The notes beneath the pieces are model-generated. The model saw only the letters and a program-made list of their open reading frames with translations, made no database searches and was not told the DNA's origin. A stretch of 64,000 bases of DNA from Weizmannia acidilactici. GTDB taxonomy: Bacteria > Bacillota > Bacilli > Bacillales > Bacillaceae_C. The first letter of the stretch is position 1, and every line of letters begins with the position of its first letter. Positions 1 to 7,667 of this stretch are shown here, in pieces. The stretch lies in the NCBI RefSeq assembly GCF_008974225.1, contig NZ_BKZR01000005.1, positions 1-64,000 on the forward strand. The letters run 5' to 3'. Made by a program: the position numbers and the translations under genes.

Positions 1-30
1 CAATCACTTTTTTGTGATAAATACTTTGTT

Positions 31-59
31 ATTATATCACTATAACAAGTCGATGTCAA
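31..59 (-). promoter_or_regulatory. Consensus sigma-A promoter reading off the left edge
   Basis: On the minus strand a perfect -35 (TTGACA, complement of 54-59) and a perfect -10 (TATAAT, complement of 31-36) are separated by 17 bp. A full consensus of this kind is typical of stable-RNA promoters. In B. subtilis, as recalled, ygxA is followed by the rrnD rRNA operon in this orientation, so an rRNA operon may start just left of base 1. The element is seen; its target is inference. Confidence 0.7.
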
Positions 60-154
60 TATTTTTTGTTTTACATCGTTTTTTTCGTGTTCATCAGCGA
101 CGTATATTAATATACCAAGCTATTTATTATTCGTCAATACTAAAATAAAATTTT

Positions 155-1027
155 TTAATGTTTTTTTACGGCACGGTAATGGCGATGGTAAATTTCAGGC
201 CCTTTTGTCGGCACAGCAACTTCTTCTATCATATTTTTTTCAATTAAAAACTCAAGCAAAACCGTTAAATCGATGCTGTACGGCTTAAGGCAGGGATGGG
301 AGAGCAGCTCGTCAATTGTCCAATCTTCTTTTTGTTCCATGATCTCCAGTAAATGCTGCGTGCCAAGCGGCGTTCTTGAATAAATGAGAAATTCACTCGC
401 AAGAAAGAGTAGTTCCAGCCGCTTTTCCAGCGATTCTTCACTCGTTACAAGTTCTTCGTACAACTTGAAAATTTGCAAATCAATTTGCTTTACCTGGTTC
501 CAGACGGTAATTTCCGGATGGAAGCCATTTTCAATTACCGCAAGCCGGGCCAAATGGTGCAAAGCGTGGATCATGTGGTTGTATGCATCCAAATACTGGC
601 CCTGCTTGAAAAAGTCTTTTCCGGCCAAATATCTCCGTATCAGTTTCGAAAATTCCGCCCCGATTTTCACTTTGCGCTCTTGGAAAGGGAAATCGCGCAC
701 TTCGTTTTTTAACTGCGCCATATATTCATTGCGGTCAAATAAAATTTGGCCTTCTGCAATCCACTCGATCATCTTGCTGTTCGTACCGTACAGCAGCCAC
801 TCTTTCATTTGGTTTTCAGCAACAATATACAAAGCGGCTTTTTTACCCTCATAACGGTAATGCTTCACGTACAGAGGCTGTTCCTGTTCTTTCACAATGA
901 TGAAGAGAATGGCGTCAAACAGATTTGTTGCGGCTTCTTCATCCGGTTTTTTTTCAATATATAAGACAGATAGCGTATTTGGCTGGCTCGCCCTTTCCTG
1001 GTAAATCGGCCTCAAAATGTCTCTCAT
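155..1027 (-). CDS. ygxA: YgxA-like nucleotidyltransferase-related protein
   Basis: 290-residue cytosolic protein matching, from memory, Bacillus YgxA, a conserved protein assigned to the nucleotidyltransferase-like group. No biochemical role is established. I see no clear GS-x10-DxD catalytic motif, so enzymatic activity is doubtful. The middle is alpha-helical and resembles helical domains found beside nucleotidyltransferases. The ATG at 1027 has a good GGAGGAATGACGC ribosome site. It is divergent from ygzB, and the ygxA-ygzB-perR neighbourhood is the same as in B. subtilis, which is the main support for the name. The only odd point is context: als and arc genes now separate this pair from perR. 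Confidence 0.8.
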   Translation of the reverse strand: MRDILRPIYQERASQPNTLSVLYIEKKPDEEAATNLFDAILFIIVKEQEQPLYVKHYRYEGKKAALYIVAENQMKEWLLYGTNSKMIEWIAEGQILFDRNEYMAQLKNEVRDFPFQERKVKIGAEFSKLIRRYLAGKDFFKQGQYLDAYNHMIHALHHLARLAVIENGFHPEITVWNQVKQIDLQIFKLYEELVTSEESLEKRLELLFLASEFLIYSRTPLGTQHLLEIMEQKEDWTIDELLSHPCLKPYSIDLTVLLEFLIEKNMIEEVAVPTKGPEIYHRHYRAVKKH

Positions 1028-1171
1028 GCGTCATTCCTCCATCATTTTCTCCATACTCGCATATTTCAACAATTTGCGGGAAATCCCCTGCAAATTTTAG
1101 CAACAAATTTCAGTATATTGCATTCCTTCCATTTTCGCTAGTTATGTTATATTTAAAATGAGGGGGTGGAG

Positions 1172-1528
1172 TTGACGAAATATTCGAGCAAAATCAATAA
1201 AATCCGGACATTTGCATTAAGCTTGATTTTCATTGGATTTATTGTCATGTATATCGGGCTGTTTTTCCGTGCACACCCGATCGTTGTTTCCGTTTTTATG
1301 GTACTCGGGATCCTTTTTATTTTATTCAGCACAATGGTTTATTTTTGGATTGGCATGCTCTCGACAAAAGCAGTGCAGGTTGTTTGCCCGGGCTGCGGTA
1401 AGCCGACAAAAATGCTAGGACGGGTGGATATATGCATGCACTGCAACGAGCCGCTGACATTGGATTCGGAGCTTGAAGGAAAAGCGTTCAACAAAGCTTA
1501 TAACCGTAAAAAGTTACAAAAAAAATGA
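1172..1528 (+). CDS. ygzB: YgzB family membrane protein with zinc ribbon
   Basis: Small membrane protein of about 118 residues. Two hydrophobic segments lie near residues 10-30 and 38-60. They are followed by a zinc-ribbon-like C-terminal domain with cysteine pairs CPGCGK and CMHC, spaced as in a four-Cys zinc knuckle. Sequence and place match B. subtilis YgzB (UPF0295), whose function is unknown. The TTG at 1172 is preferred over the GTG at 1166: AGGGGG lies 5 nt upstream of the TTG but overlaps the GTG, and the B. subtilis protein begins at the equivalent residue (TKYSSK). An intrinsic terminator follows directly. Confidence 0.85.
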   Translation: MTKYSSKINKIRTFALSLIFIGFIVMYIGLFFRAHPIVVSVFMVLGILFILFSTMVYFWIGMLSTKAVQVVCPGCGKPTKMLGRVDICMHCNEPLTLDSELEGKAFNKAYNRKKLQKK

Positions 1529-1531
1529 TTC

Positions 1532-1557
1532 CCGCCGCCGGTGCAGGCGGTTTTTTT
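1532..1557 (+). terminator. Rho-independent terminator of ygzB
   Basis: CCGCC/GGCGG stem with a short loop followed by seven T residues, beginning 4 nt after the ygzB stop. Confidence 0.85.
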
Positions 1558-1617
1558 ATGCAAACGCCCCTGCAAATCTGCCCGTTTCCTCCAATGAGCC
1601 TCGTAAAATCACAGCAA

Positions 1618-1657
1618 TAAAAAAGCCGCCCGCTTCCGGCAAATCAGCCGAAAGTGG
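1618..1657 (-). terminator. Terminator of the alsSD operon
   Basis: On the minus strand, 10 nt after the alsD stop, an 11-bp stem (CCACTTTCGGC / GCCGGAAGCGG, one mismatch) with a 6-nt loop is followed by GCGGC and six T residues. Confidence 0.75.
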
Positions 1658-1666
1658 ACAGGCTCA

Positions 1667-2416
1667 TTATCCTTCCGTTTTTTCCAGTTCGTCCGCAAGA
1701 TTGGCACGGGAGAGGTTCGCGTTTAAAAATCCTTCTGTTTCCGGAAGTTGCAGATTCAAATGCGTTTTTTTGCTGATTTGGATCGTGCCATAGTCAAGCA
1801 CATAATCAAATACATGCCCTCCGCCGGTGCGTCCGTCATCAATGAAATGGAAATGGAACCCGGCAACTGCAATTCCTTGCGCGTAAATCGGCGTCCAGAA
1901 GCCGGCGAGTGTCCCTTTAATATCCTCAAAGGAATAAACTGGCTGAGATTTTACGGCTTCCGTCATCGGAACAGGTTTTTCCTGGTACGAAACGGTTCTT
2001 GTATTCATTTGTTTAAACACGCCATCCACGCGGATTGCGTAAAATAAATTTTCGCTGCGAACAAGATCTTTGATCAATTCTTCCAATTCCGGGCGGGTAA
2101 GCGGCCCGTCTACTTTATAAGTAATGTCTGTTGTAAAATGCGTCAACGAGCAGAACGGCGAGCTGTCTTCAGGCCGGACGCGGCGCGCTGTACCGTCCTT
2201 GAGCTGATAAAACTCGTTGTCAAACGCGATTAATTCCCCGTCCAAATGATTGAATGTGCCAATGCCGAAATTCCCGAATTTTTTCAGTTCGGCAAACGTC
2301 ATATCGCTTTCGTAAACCCCGTCAAGTAGGGAAGTCATCGTCGACAATTGGTAAACTTCATCCATCGGACGTGTTAAAGTTTGTTCCACGCTCGAATTTT
2401 TCGCAGCTGTGTTCAT
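1667..2416 (-). CDS. alsD: Alpha-acetolactate decarboxylase
   Basis: Converts (S)-2-acetolactate to (R)-acetoin and CO2, the second step of the acetoin overflow pathway, in the cytosol. The 249-residue protein is the usual family length. The zinc ligands are visible as His188 and His190 in the HFHF motif and His201 in GGGHVFDY, spaced as in the known decarboxylase structure. The ATG at 2416 is chosen because AAGGGG lies upstream and because the longer reading from 2476 would add 20 residues absent from the family. It starts 63 nt after the alsS stop on the same strand, so alsS-alsD form one unit. That unit is probably activated by the divergent AlsR. Confidence 0.95.
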   Translation of the reverse strand: MNTAAKNSSVEQTLTRPMDEVYQLSTMTSLLDGVYESDMTFAELKKFGNFGIGTFNHLDGELIAFDNEFYQLKDGTARRVRPEDSSPFCSLTHFTTDITYKVDGPLTRPELEELIKDLVRSENLFYAIRVDGVFKQMNTRTVSYQEKPVPMTEAVKSQPVYSFEDIKGTLAGFWTPIYAQGIAVAGFHFHFIDDGRTGGGHVFDYVLDYGTIQISKKTHLNLQLPETEGFLNANLSRANLADELEKTEG

Positions 2417-2479
2417 GTAAAACCCCTTCTTTCCTAAAAGTTTGGCATGCAAAAAGCAGGTACGACGGCGGTTCAAACC

Positions 2480-4162
2480 TTAAACCAATTGGTTTGGCAG
2501 CAGTTTTTTCGCCAGTTCGAGGTTGTCGCTGTAATCAACAGGAACATCGATCACAACAGGGCCTTCGGAATTTAGCCCTTCCTGCAGAACGGAAACAAGC
2601 TCGTCAGGAGAGTTCACCCGCAAACCTTTTGCACCATAACTTTCAGCGTGCTTCACAATATCGACAGGGCCGAAATCCGCTCCCGATGTGCGGCCATATT
2701 TCATTTGTTGCTGGAATGCAACCATGTCGTATGCTCCGTCGCTCCAAACAATGTGCACAATCGGGGATTTTAAACGCACGGCCGTTTCAAGTTCCATCGC
2801 CGAGAATAAGAAACCACCGTCCCCGGAAATAGAGACCACTTTTTCATTCGGGTTGACAAGCGTTGCCGCGATCGCCCAAGGAAGCGCAACCCCCAACGTC
2901 TGCATGCCGTTTGAGAACAGCAGGCGGTTTGGCTCGTAAACGCGGAAATGGCGTGCCATCCAAATATAATGAGAACCAACATCACACGTTACCGTAACAT
3001 TGTCGTCAATCAATGAACGTAAATCCCGGATCAACTGGAGCGGATGGACGAGATTGGAATCCGCATTATCGGATGGTTCATCGCGCAAATTCAGCTGGTT
3101 GCGGAGATGTTCGAGCAATTCCATCGATTTTCCGCTCATATTCAAGTGTGTCAGCTGGTCCTTAATGCTGTCGACACTTGCGGCAATATCGCCAACCAGT
3201 TCTATTTCCGGCTGGTAATCGTGATCAATATCGGCCTGTATTTCGTCCAAATGGATAATCTTTCTTTCACCATGGCCGTTCCAAAACTTCGGATCGTATT
3301 CCACAGAATCATAACCGATTGTCAAAACGACGTCGGCATGTTCAAGCAAAATGTCGCCAGGCTGGTTGCGGAACAGGCCGATCCGTCCGAAGAAATGTTC
3401 TTCCAAATCCCTTGAAATTAAACCGGCCGCCTGGAACGTTTCAACAACCGGCAATGCGATTTTCTTCAGCAAAGAACGCACCGCTTTTACGACTTTCGGG
3501 CGGCTTGCCCGCATCCCGACCAAAATGACCGGCAGTTTCGCGTTTTGGATCGCCTCAACGGCTTTTTTCACCGCTTCTTCATCTGCTTTGCCGAGTTTTG
3601 GGCTTTTCAGCGGGCCCAAAGCTTTAACCGACGCCGGCTCTGAGAGCACGTCCTGCGGGAAGCTGATGAAAGCGGCTCCGGCCTGTGCGGATGCAGCGGA
3701 ACGGAATGCGTTTGTCATCACTTCCGGCACCGTGTCCGGGTGAACGACTTCTGCCGCATATTTCGTAATCGGCTGGAACAGTGCAACATTATCCATCGAC
3801 TGGTGCGTTTTCTTCAGCCTGTCCGCCCGCGGCACCGCACCGGCAATGGCAACGACCGGATCGCATTCTGTATTCGCAGTCACAATCCCGGTCGCAAGAT
3901 TCGAAGCCCCCGGACCGCTTGTCACAAGGCAGACGCCCGGTTTTCCCGTTAAGCGGCCAACTGCGGCAGCCATAAAGGCCGCATTTTGTTCATGGCGGCA
4001 AACAATCAATTCAGGGCCGCGTTCCTGCAGCACATCATACACTGCATCAATTTTTGCACCCGGAATTCCGAAAACATACGGCACTTCCTGTTTAATCAGG
4101 CAGTCGACAACAAGGTCAGCAGCTGTTTTTTTCTTTGTATCAATCGATTGCGTTTTATCCAC
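2480..4162 (-). CDS. alsS: Catabolic acetolactate synthase
   Basis: Thiamine-diphosphate enzyme condensing two pyruvates to 2-acetolactate for acetoin formation. The 560 residues hold the three-domain plan: a pyrimidine-binding domain with catalytic Glu58 (RHEQNAAF), a central domain, and a diphosphate-binding domain with GDGGFLFSAME from residue 447 and the SDGAYDM segment near 474. The RFDDR motif of FAD-binding anabolic acetohydroxyacid synthases is not seen, and no small subunit gene is adjacent. Both facts fit the catabolic AlsS type. The start is GTG at 4162 with GGGAG about 11 nt upstream. It is the first gene of alsSD and divergent from alsR. Confidence 0.95.
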   Translation of the reverse strand: MDKTQSIDTKKKTAADLVVDCLIKQEVPYVFGIPGAKIDAVYDVLQERGPELIVCRHEQNAAFMAAAVGRLTGKPGVCLVTSGPGASNLATGIVTANTECDPVVAIAGAVPRADRLKKTHQSMDNVALFQPITKYAAEVVHPDTVPEVMTNAFRSAASAQAGAAFISFPQDVLSEPASVKALGPLKSPKLGKADEEAVKKAVEAIQNAKLPVILVGMRASRPKVVKAVRSLLKKIALPVVETFQAAGLISRDLEEHFFGRIGLFRNQPGDILLEHADVVLTIGYDSVEYDPKFWNGHGERKIIHLDEIQADIDHDYQPEIELVGDIAASVDSIKDQLTHLNMSGKSMELLEHLRNQLNLRDEPSDNADSNLVHPLQLIRDLRSLIDDNVTVTCDVGSHYIWMARHFRVYEPNRLLFSNGMQTLGVALPWAIAATLVNPNEKVVSISGDGGFLFSAMELETAVRLKSPIVHIVWSDGAYDMVAFQQQMKYGRTSGADFGPVDIVKHAESYGAKGLRVNSPDELVSVLQEGLNSEGPVVIDVPVDYSDNLELAKKLLPNQLV

Positions 4163-4377
4163 GAATGCTCACACTCCCAAAAGTTGTTCCTTATAAGGGC
4201 AGCCGTATTTTGAACATTCGCCCGCTTCTTATAGGGGAAAACGTTCATTTATAGGCTGGGCGATCTTTTTTCTATCTATACTTTACACTACTTTTGGAAA
4301 TGTTTAAAATATATTATTGCCATATGAATAATACACAAAAAATATTAATCATCTGTCGATAAGGAGGAAGATTGCCG
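4163..4377. promoter_or_regulatory. alsS/alsR divergent regulatory region
   Basis: 215 bp between the divergent alsS and alsR starts, mostly AT-rich. In B. subtilis AlsR binds the corresponding interval and activates alsSD in response to acetate and low pH. I could not point to a specific AlsR site or a convincing -35/-10 pair here. The alsR ribosome site AAGGAGGAAG is at 4361-4370. Confidence 0.5.
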
Positions 4378-5265
4378 ATGGAATTGCGCCATCTCCATTA
4401 TTTTTTGACCGTCGCGGAAGAACTCCATTTTGGAAAAGCGGCTGAGCGGCTGCAAATGACCCAGCCGCCGCTTTCCCAGCAGATCCGTCAGCTGGAAGAA
4501 GAAATCGGGGTCGATCTTTTTATCCGCAGCAAACGGCATGTTGAATTGACGATTCCGGGAAAAGTGTTTTTAAGGGAAGTAAAACAGGTGCTTGAACAGC
4601 TGGACCAGGCTGTTGAAAATACACGGCGTGCCGGCAGGGGAGAATTCGGGAACGTCGTTGTCGGCTTTGTCGGCTCTGCAACTTACGATATTTTGCCGGC
4701 AGTGGTCCGAGAATTCCGCTTAAAATATCCAAAAACAGCCGTTTCCTTGCACGAACTGTCGACGCCGGACCAAATTAAAGCGTTGCACCGGAAGGAAATC
4801 GACGTCGGCCTGCTCCATCCGCCGATCCATGATCTGCTGATCGAAACGAAAGTGATCCAAAATGGGACAGCTGCATTGTCAATGCCGAAAAACCATCCGC
4901 TCGCACAAAAAGAAACGATCCGAATCGAGGATTTAGCGGATGTCCCGTTTGTTGTCGTGTCCCGCGACATATGGCCGGGGTTATATGATGAATTTCTTTC
5001 CTTGTTCCAAGATGCCGATTTCAGCCCGAAAATTGTCCAGGAAGCGACAGAATACCAAATGGTTGTAGGGCTTGTTACGGCGGGTATCGGGATCGGGGTA
5101 CTGCCAAGGACAGCAGAAAAATTATTTAATTTGGATATTGTGTACAGGGAAATTGACGGGCATCCTTTAAATGCGGTGCTTTCGATTGCTTACAGAAAAG
5201 ATGACCAAAACCCGGCCCTTGCCAATTTTTTAAAAATATCGGACCGGGTCACAGCGGGATTTTAG
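4378..5265 (+). CDS. alsR: LysR-type activator of acetoin synthesis
   Basis: 295-residue LysR-family transcription factor. Residues 1-60 form the winged helix-turn-helix (FGKAAERLQMTQPPLSQQIR). A linker helix and a periplasmic-binding-protein-like effector domain follow from about residue 90. The N-terminus is nearly the same as recalled B. subtilis AlsR, and position divergent to alsSD is the classic arrangement for an activator of that operon. The ATG at 4378 lies 8 nt after AAGGAGGAAG; an upstream TTG in frame is less likely. AlsR is thought to sense acetate and pH. That is knowledge from B. subtilis, not something seen here. Confidence 0.92.
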   Translation: MELRHLHYFLTVAEELHFGKAAERLQMTQPPLSQQIRQLEEEIGVDLFIRSKRHVELTIPGKVFLREVKQVLEQLDQAVENTRRAGRGEFGNVVVGFVGSATYDILPAVVREFRLKYPKTAVSLHELSTPDQIKALHRKEIDVGLLHPPIHDLLIETKVIQNGTAALSMPKNHPLAQKETIRIEDLADVPFVVVSRDIWPGLYDEFLSLFQDADFSPKIVQEATEYQMVVGLVTAGIGIGVLPRTAEKLFNLDIVYREIDGHPLNAVLSIAYRKDDQNPALANFLKISDRVTAGF

Positions 5266-5299
5266 TAATATGGGGAACTCCCGGAAAATTGAAACCCTA

Positions 5300-5743
5300 T
5301 CAATACTTTTCCAAAATACGGTTAAGAAAATGTCCGGCGGCTTTTCCGTTCCGGCAAATCACAAGGCAAGTATCATTGCCGCAGACCGTACCGATTTTAT
5401 CCCTGTCGTCCAATTGGTCCAAAAGAACGCCGAGCACATGGGCACAACCGGGGTCTGTTTTCAGGACGATTAAATTGTCAGCCGTAACCATGGTTTTCAG
5501 CCACATGTGCATGCAATGGGCGAGGCGGCATTGAGTATCCGTTTTGCTTGGTGAGAGTGCATACCGGTATGTATTGCCATCAATGATTTTGGAGACATGC
5601 AATTCTTGAAGATCCCTTGATATGGTTGCCTGCGTCGCATGAATCCCCTCTTGCTCAAGTTTTTGGACCAGCTCATTTTGGCTGTGAATGGGCTGCGACT
5701 GGATCAATTCACATATTTTCGGCTGCCTTTGCATTTTATCCAT
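5300..5743 (-). CDS. argR: ArgR-family arginine-responsive regulator, arc operon paralogue
   Basis: 147-residue ArgR/AhrC-type regulator. The N-terminal winged helix-turn-helix (residues 1-70) contains ATQATISRDLQELHV. The C-terminal domain forms the arginine-binding hexamer core with GTVCGNDT near residue 123. The usual core motif there is GDDT, so the first Asp is Asn; this position lies in the arginine pocket and might alter effector response (inference). It is the last gene after arcA-argF-arcD-arcC-arcR, as recalled for the B. licheniformis arc locus. The chromosome probably has another argR/ahrC elsewhere. Convergent with alsR. Confidence 0.88.
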   Translation of the reverse strand: MDKMQRQPKICELIQSQPIHSQNELVQKLEQEGIHATQATISRDLQELHVSKIIDGNTYRYALSPSKTDTQCRLAHCMHMWLKTMVTADNLIVLKTDPGCAHVLGVLLDQLDDRDKIGTVCGNDTCLVICRNGKAAGHFLNRILEKY

Positions 5744-5771
5744 ATTTGAATCCCCGCTTTAAATGATTTTA

Positions 5772-6467
5772 TCATTTATCCATTTTGAAAACTTCCAGTT
5801 TGTGGAATGTGATGGTCTGCCTTTCAAAAGAGATGGTATGGTCCCGCTTAAATTCGTTTAAAACATGGCTGGCTGTTTCTCTGGAGGTTCCCGCAAGCTT
5901 TGCGATGTCAACCACCGTAATGGGGCAGAGGATTTTGATTTCCTTTCCCGCACGGATGCCTAAATCTTCAAGCAAAATGGAGAGTACATGGCGGACACGT
6001 TCGGAAGCATTGCTGTTTGTGATAAGCTGCAGCCTCGATTCGTGCAAAACTAAAATATCGGAAAGATGTTCAACTATATGTAGCAGCAAAGTGTTATTCG
6101 ATTTGGCAATCTCTTCGAACAGGACCGCCGGAATATAAAACAGTTCGATATCGGTCACTGCATATGCAGAATAGTGGTATTCTTTATCTTTGAACAGGCC
6201 GCCGTAAGGAAAAAGCTCATACGGTTTGATATAATCCCCGTAAAAGGAGGAGGCGTTCTCGTCCATCCTGTCAATTTTGATATAACCGTCCACCAGCAAG
6301 TAAATTCTTTCGCGCGGGTCACCTTCCATAAACAGCTGCTGTCCTTTCCGGTAAGTCCGGTGGTATAAATTCATTTCAAGTTCTATAAAAATCTTTTCAG
6401 GAACATCTTTAAACACATCAAATCTTTTCAATATGCTTCTAATTTCATGTGATTTGTCCACTTTCAC
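5772..6467 (-). CDS. arcR: Crp/Fnr-family activator ArcR
   Basis: 231-residue Crp/Fnr regulator: a cyclic-nucleotide-binding-like beta-roll (about residues 15-125), a long dimerisation helix, and a C-terminal helix-turn-helix with KLAGTSRETASHVLNEF near residue 180-200. The Fnr-type Fe-S cysteine cluster is missing, matching ArcR of B. licheniformis, the activator of anaerobic arginine deiminase expression. GTG at 6467 is chosen because GGGTGA sits 5 nt upstream; a GTG three codons earlier is possible. It lies downstream of arcC, separated by a hairpin, and 28 nt upstream of argR. A site of its expected type lies upstream of arcA. Confidence 0.88.
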   Translation of the reverse strand: MKVDKSHEIRSILKRFDVFKDVPEKIFIELEMNLYHRTYRKGQQLFMEGDPRERIYLLVDGYIKIDRMDENASSFYGDYIKPYELFPYGGLFKDKEYHYSAYAVTDIELFYIPAVLFEEIAKSNNTLLLHIVEHLSDILVLHESRLQLITNSNASERVRHVLSILLEDLGIRAGKEIKILCPITVVDIAKLAGTSRETASHVLNEFKRDHTISFERQTITFHKLEVFKMDK

Positions 6468-6535
6468 AAAAATCACCCAATACGTTTATATTATTTTAAT
6501 GTAGTACCAGCCTTTGGAAAGCGTTTCCTTTTTCT

Positions 6536-6580
6536 GAAAAAACAGAGAAAAGGAGGCAACGCACACATTCCTCCTTTTTC
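6536..6580 (-). terminator. Terminator-like hairpin after arcC
   Basis: On the minus strand, 10 nt past the arcC stop: stem AAAAGGAGG / CCTCCTTTT with a 13-nt loop, then CTCTG and a run of T. It may limit read-through into arcR-argR. Confidence 0.65.
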
Positions 6581-6589
6581 ATCATATCG

Positions 6590-7546
6590 TTATACAGGGA
6601 CTTGTTCAACCATGATTTGCGTCCCTATTTTTCCTTCGAGGGCATCAAACGCATGATCCAATGAAGTAATAATCGCTTTCCTTGAAGGATTGGATTCCAC
6701 AAACAGGATCGCCGCTTCCACTTTTGGCTTCATGCTTCCCGGCTGAAATTCACCATTTTCAAGATATTTTTTTAGTTCCTCAATGGAAATATCGGTTAAA
6801 ATCTTTTCATCCGGCCGCATGTAATGGATGCATACATGGCCGACAGCCGTTAAAATAAGCAGGATGTCGGCATTGACCAGTTCGGCAAGCTTTTGGGCTG
6901 CAAAATCTTTATCAATGACCGCTTCCACCCCGATATGGCTGTGGTTTTTACGTATCACCGGAATGCCGCCCCCGCCGACCGCAATGACGACATTCCCGCC
7001 TTCCATCAGCTGGTTAATCATTTTGTGTTCCAGAATATTGACCGGCTGCGGCGAAGGGACAACCCGCCGCCAGCCCCTACCGGCATCTTCTATCATGGTG
7101 ATATTTTGTTCTTTCATCATTTTCCTTGCTTCTTCTTCCGTATAAAACGGGCCGATCGGCTTGGAAGGATGTTGAAAAGCAGGATCATCCGGCGAAACTT
7201 CAACACGCGTTACGACCGTTGCTACATTTTTTTTGATGCCAGCTTCTTCCATCGCATCTTCAAGGGCGTTTTCCATCCAATAGCCGATCATTCCCTGGCT
7301 CATGGCACCGCATGTATCAAGCGGCATGGCCGGTGTTTTTTCGGAATTGGAAGCCTGCTGCTGGAGCACGATATTCCCGACTTGTGGGCCGTTTCCGTGC
7401 GTGATGATCATATCATATCCGGCTTTCATAATTTTTAACAGTTGCCTTGCTGTTTCCTTCAATGCCTGCTGCTGGGCTTCGGCTGTTGCATCCTTGGCTT
7501 GGATAGCATTGCCGCCGAGCGCAATGACGACTTTTTTCTTTTTCAT
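6590..7546 (-). CDS. arcC: Carbamate kinase
   Basis: Transfers phosphate from carbamoyl phosphate to ADP, giving ATP, CO2 and NH3; this is the energy-yielding last step of the arginine deiminase pathway. 318 residues is the normal length. Amino-acid-kinase fold motifs are visible: ALGGNAI near residue 10, THGNGPQVG near 49, and AVGGGGIPV near 214. The start ATG at 7546 follows GGAGAGAGA. It is the fourth gene of arcA-argF-arcD-arcC, separated from arcD by 121 bp that contain an inverted repeat. Confidence 0.96.
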   Translation of the reverse strand: MKKKKVVIALGGNAIQAKDATAEAQQQALKETARQLLKIMKAGYDMIITHGNGPQVGNIVLQQQASNSEKTPAMPLDTCGAMSQGMIGYWMENALEDAMEEAGIKKNVATVVTRVEVSPDDPAFQHPSKPIGPFYTEEEARKMMKEQNITMIEDAGRGWRRVVPSPQPVNILEHKMINQLMEGGNVVIAVGGGGIPVIRKNHSHIGVEAVIDKDFAAQKLAELVNADILLILTAVGHVCIHYMRPDEKILTDISIEELKKYLENGEFQPGSMKPKVEAAILFVESNPSRKAIITSLDHAFDALEGKIGTQIMVEQVPV

Positions 7547-7592
7547 CTCTCAATCTCTCTCCTTAAAAATCGCTCTGTAATCCCAGAGTGCT

Positions 7593-7655
7593 GATCATCG
7601 CGCAATCCGACTGTTTTTTTCGTATGGGGAGGCCGCCGCGAATTGCGCGATTTTT
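7593..7655. repeat. Inverted repeat between arcD and arcC
   Basis: ATCGCGCAATCCG at about 7597-7611 is mirrored by CGCGAATTGCGCGAT at about 7636-7650, then a T run on the plus strand. The left arm (TGATCATCGCGCAATCCG) matches the left terminal inverted repeat of the element at 25238 in 17 of 18 positions. It may be a truncated copy of that element or an mRNA-stabilising hairpin. Confidence 0.6.
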
Positions 7656-7667
7656 TAGGAATAATAC

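Noticed and set aside
6515..6530. cre-like GGAAAGCGTTTCC between arcC and arcR
   Set aside because: Only a partial match to the cre consensus at both ends; the site upstream of arcA is much better.
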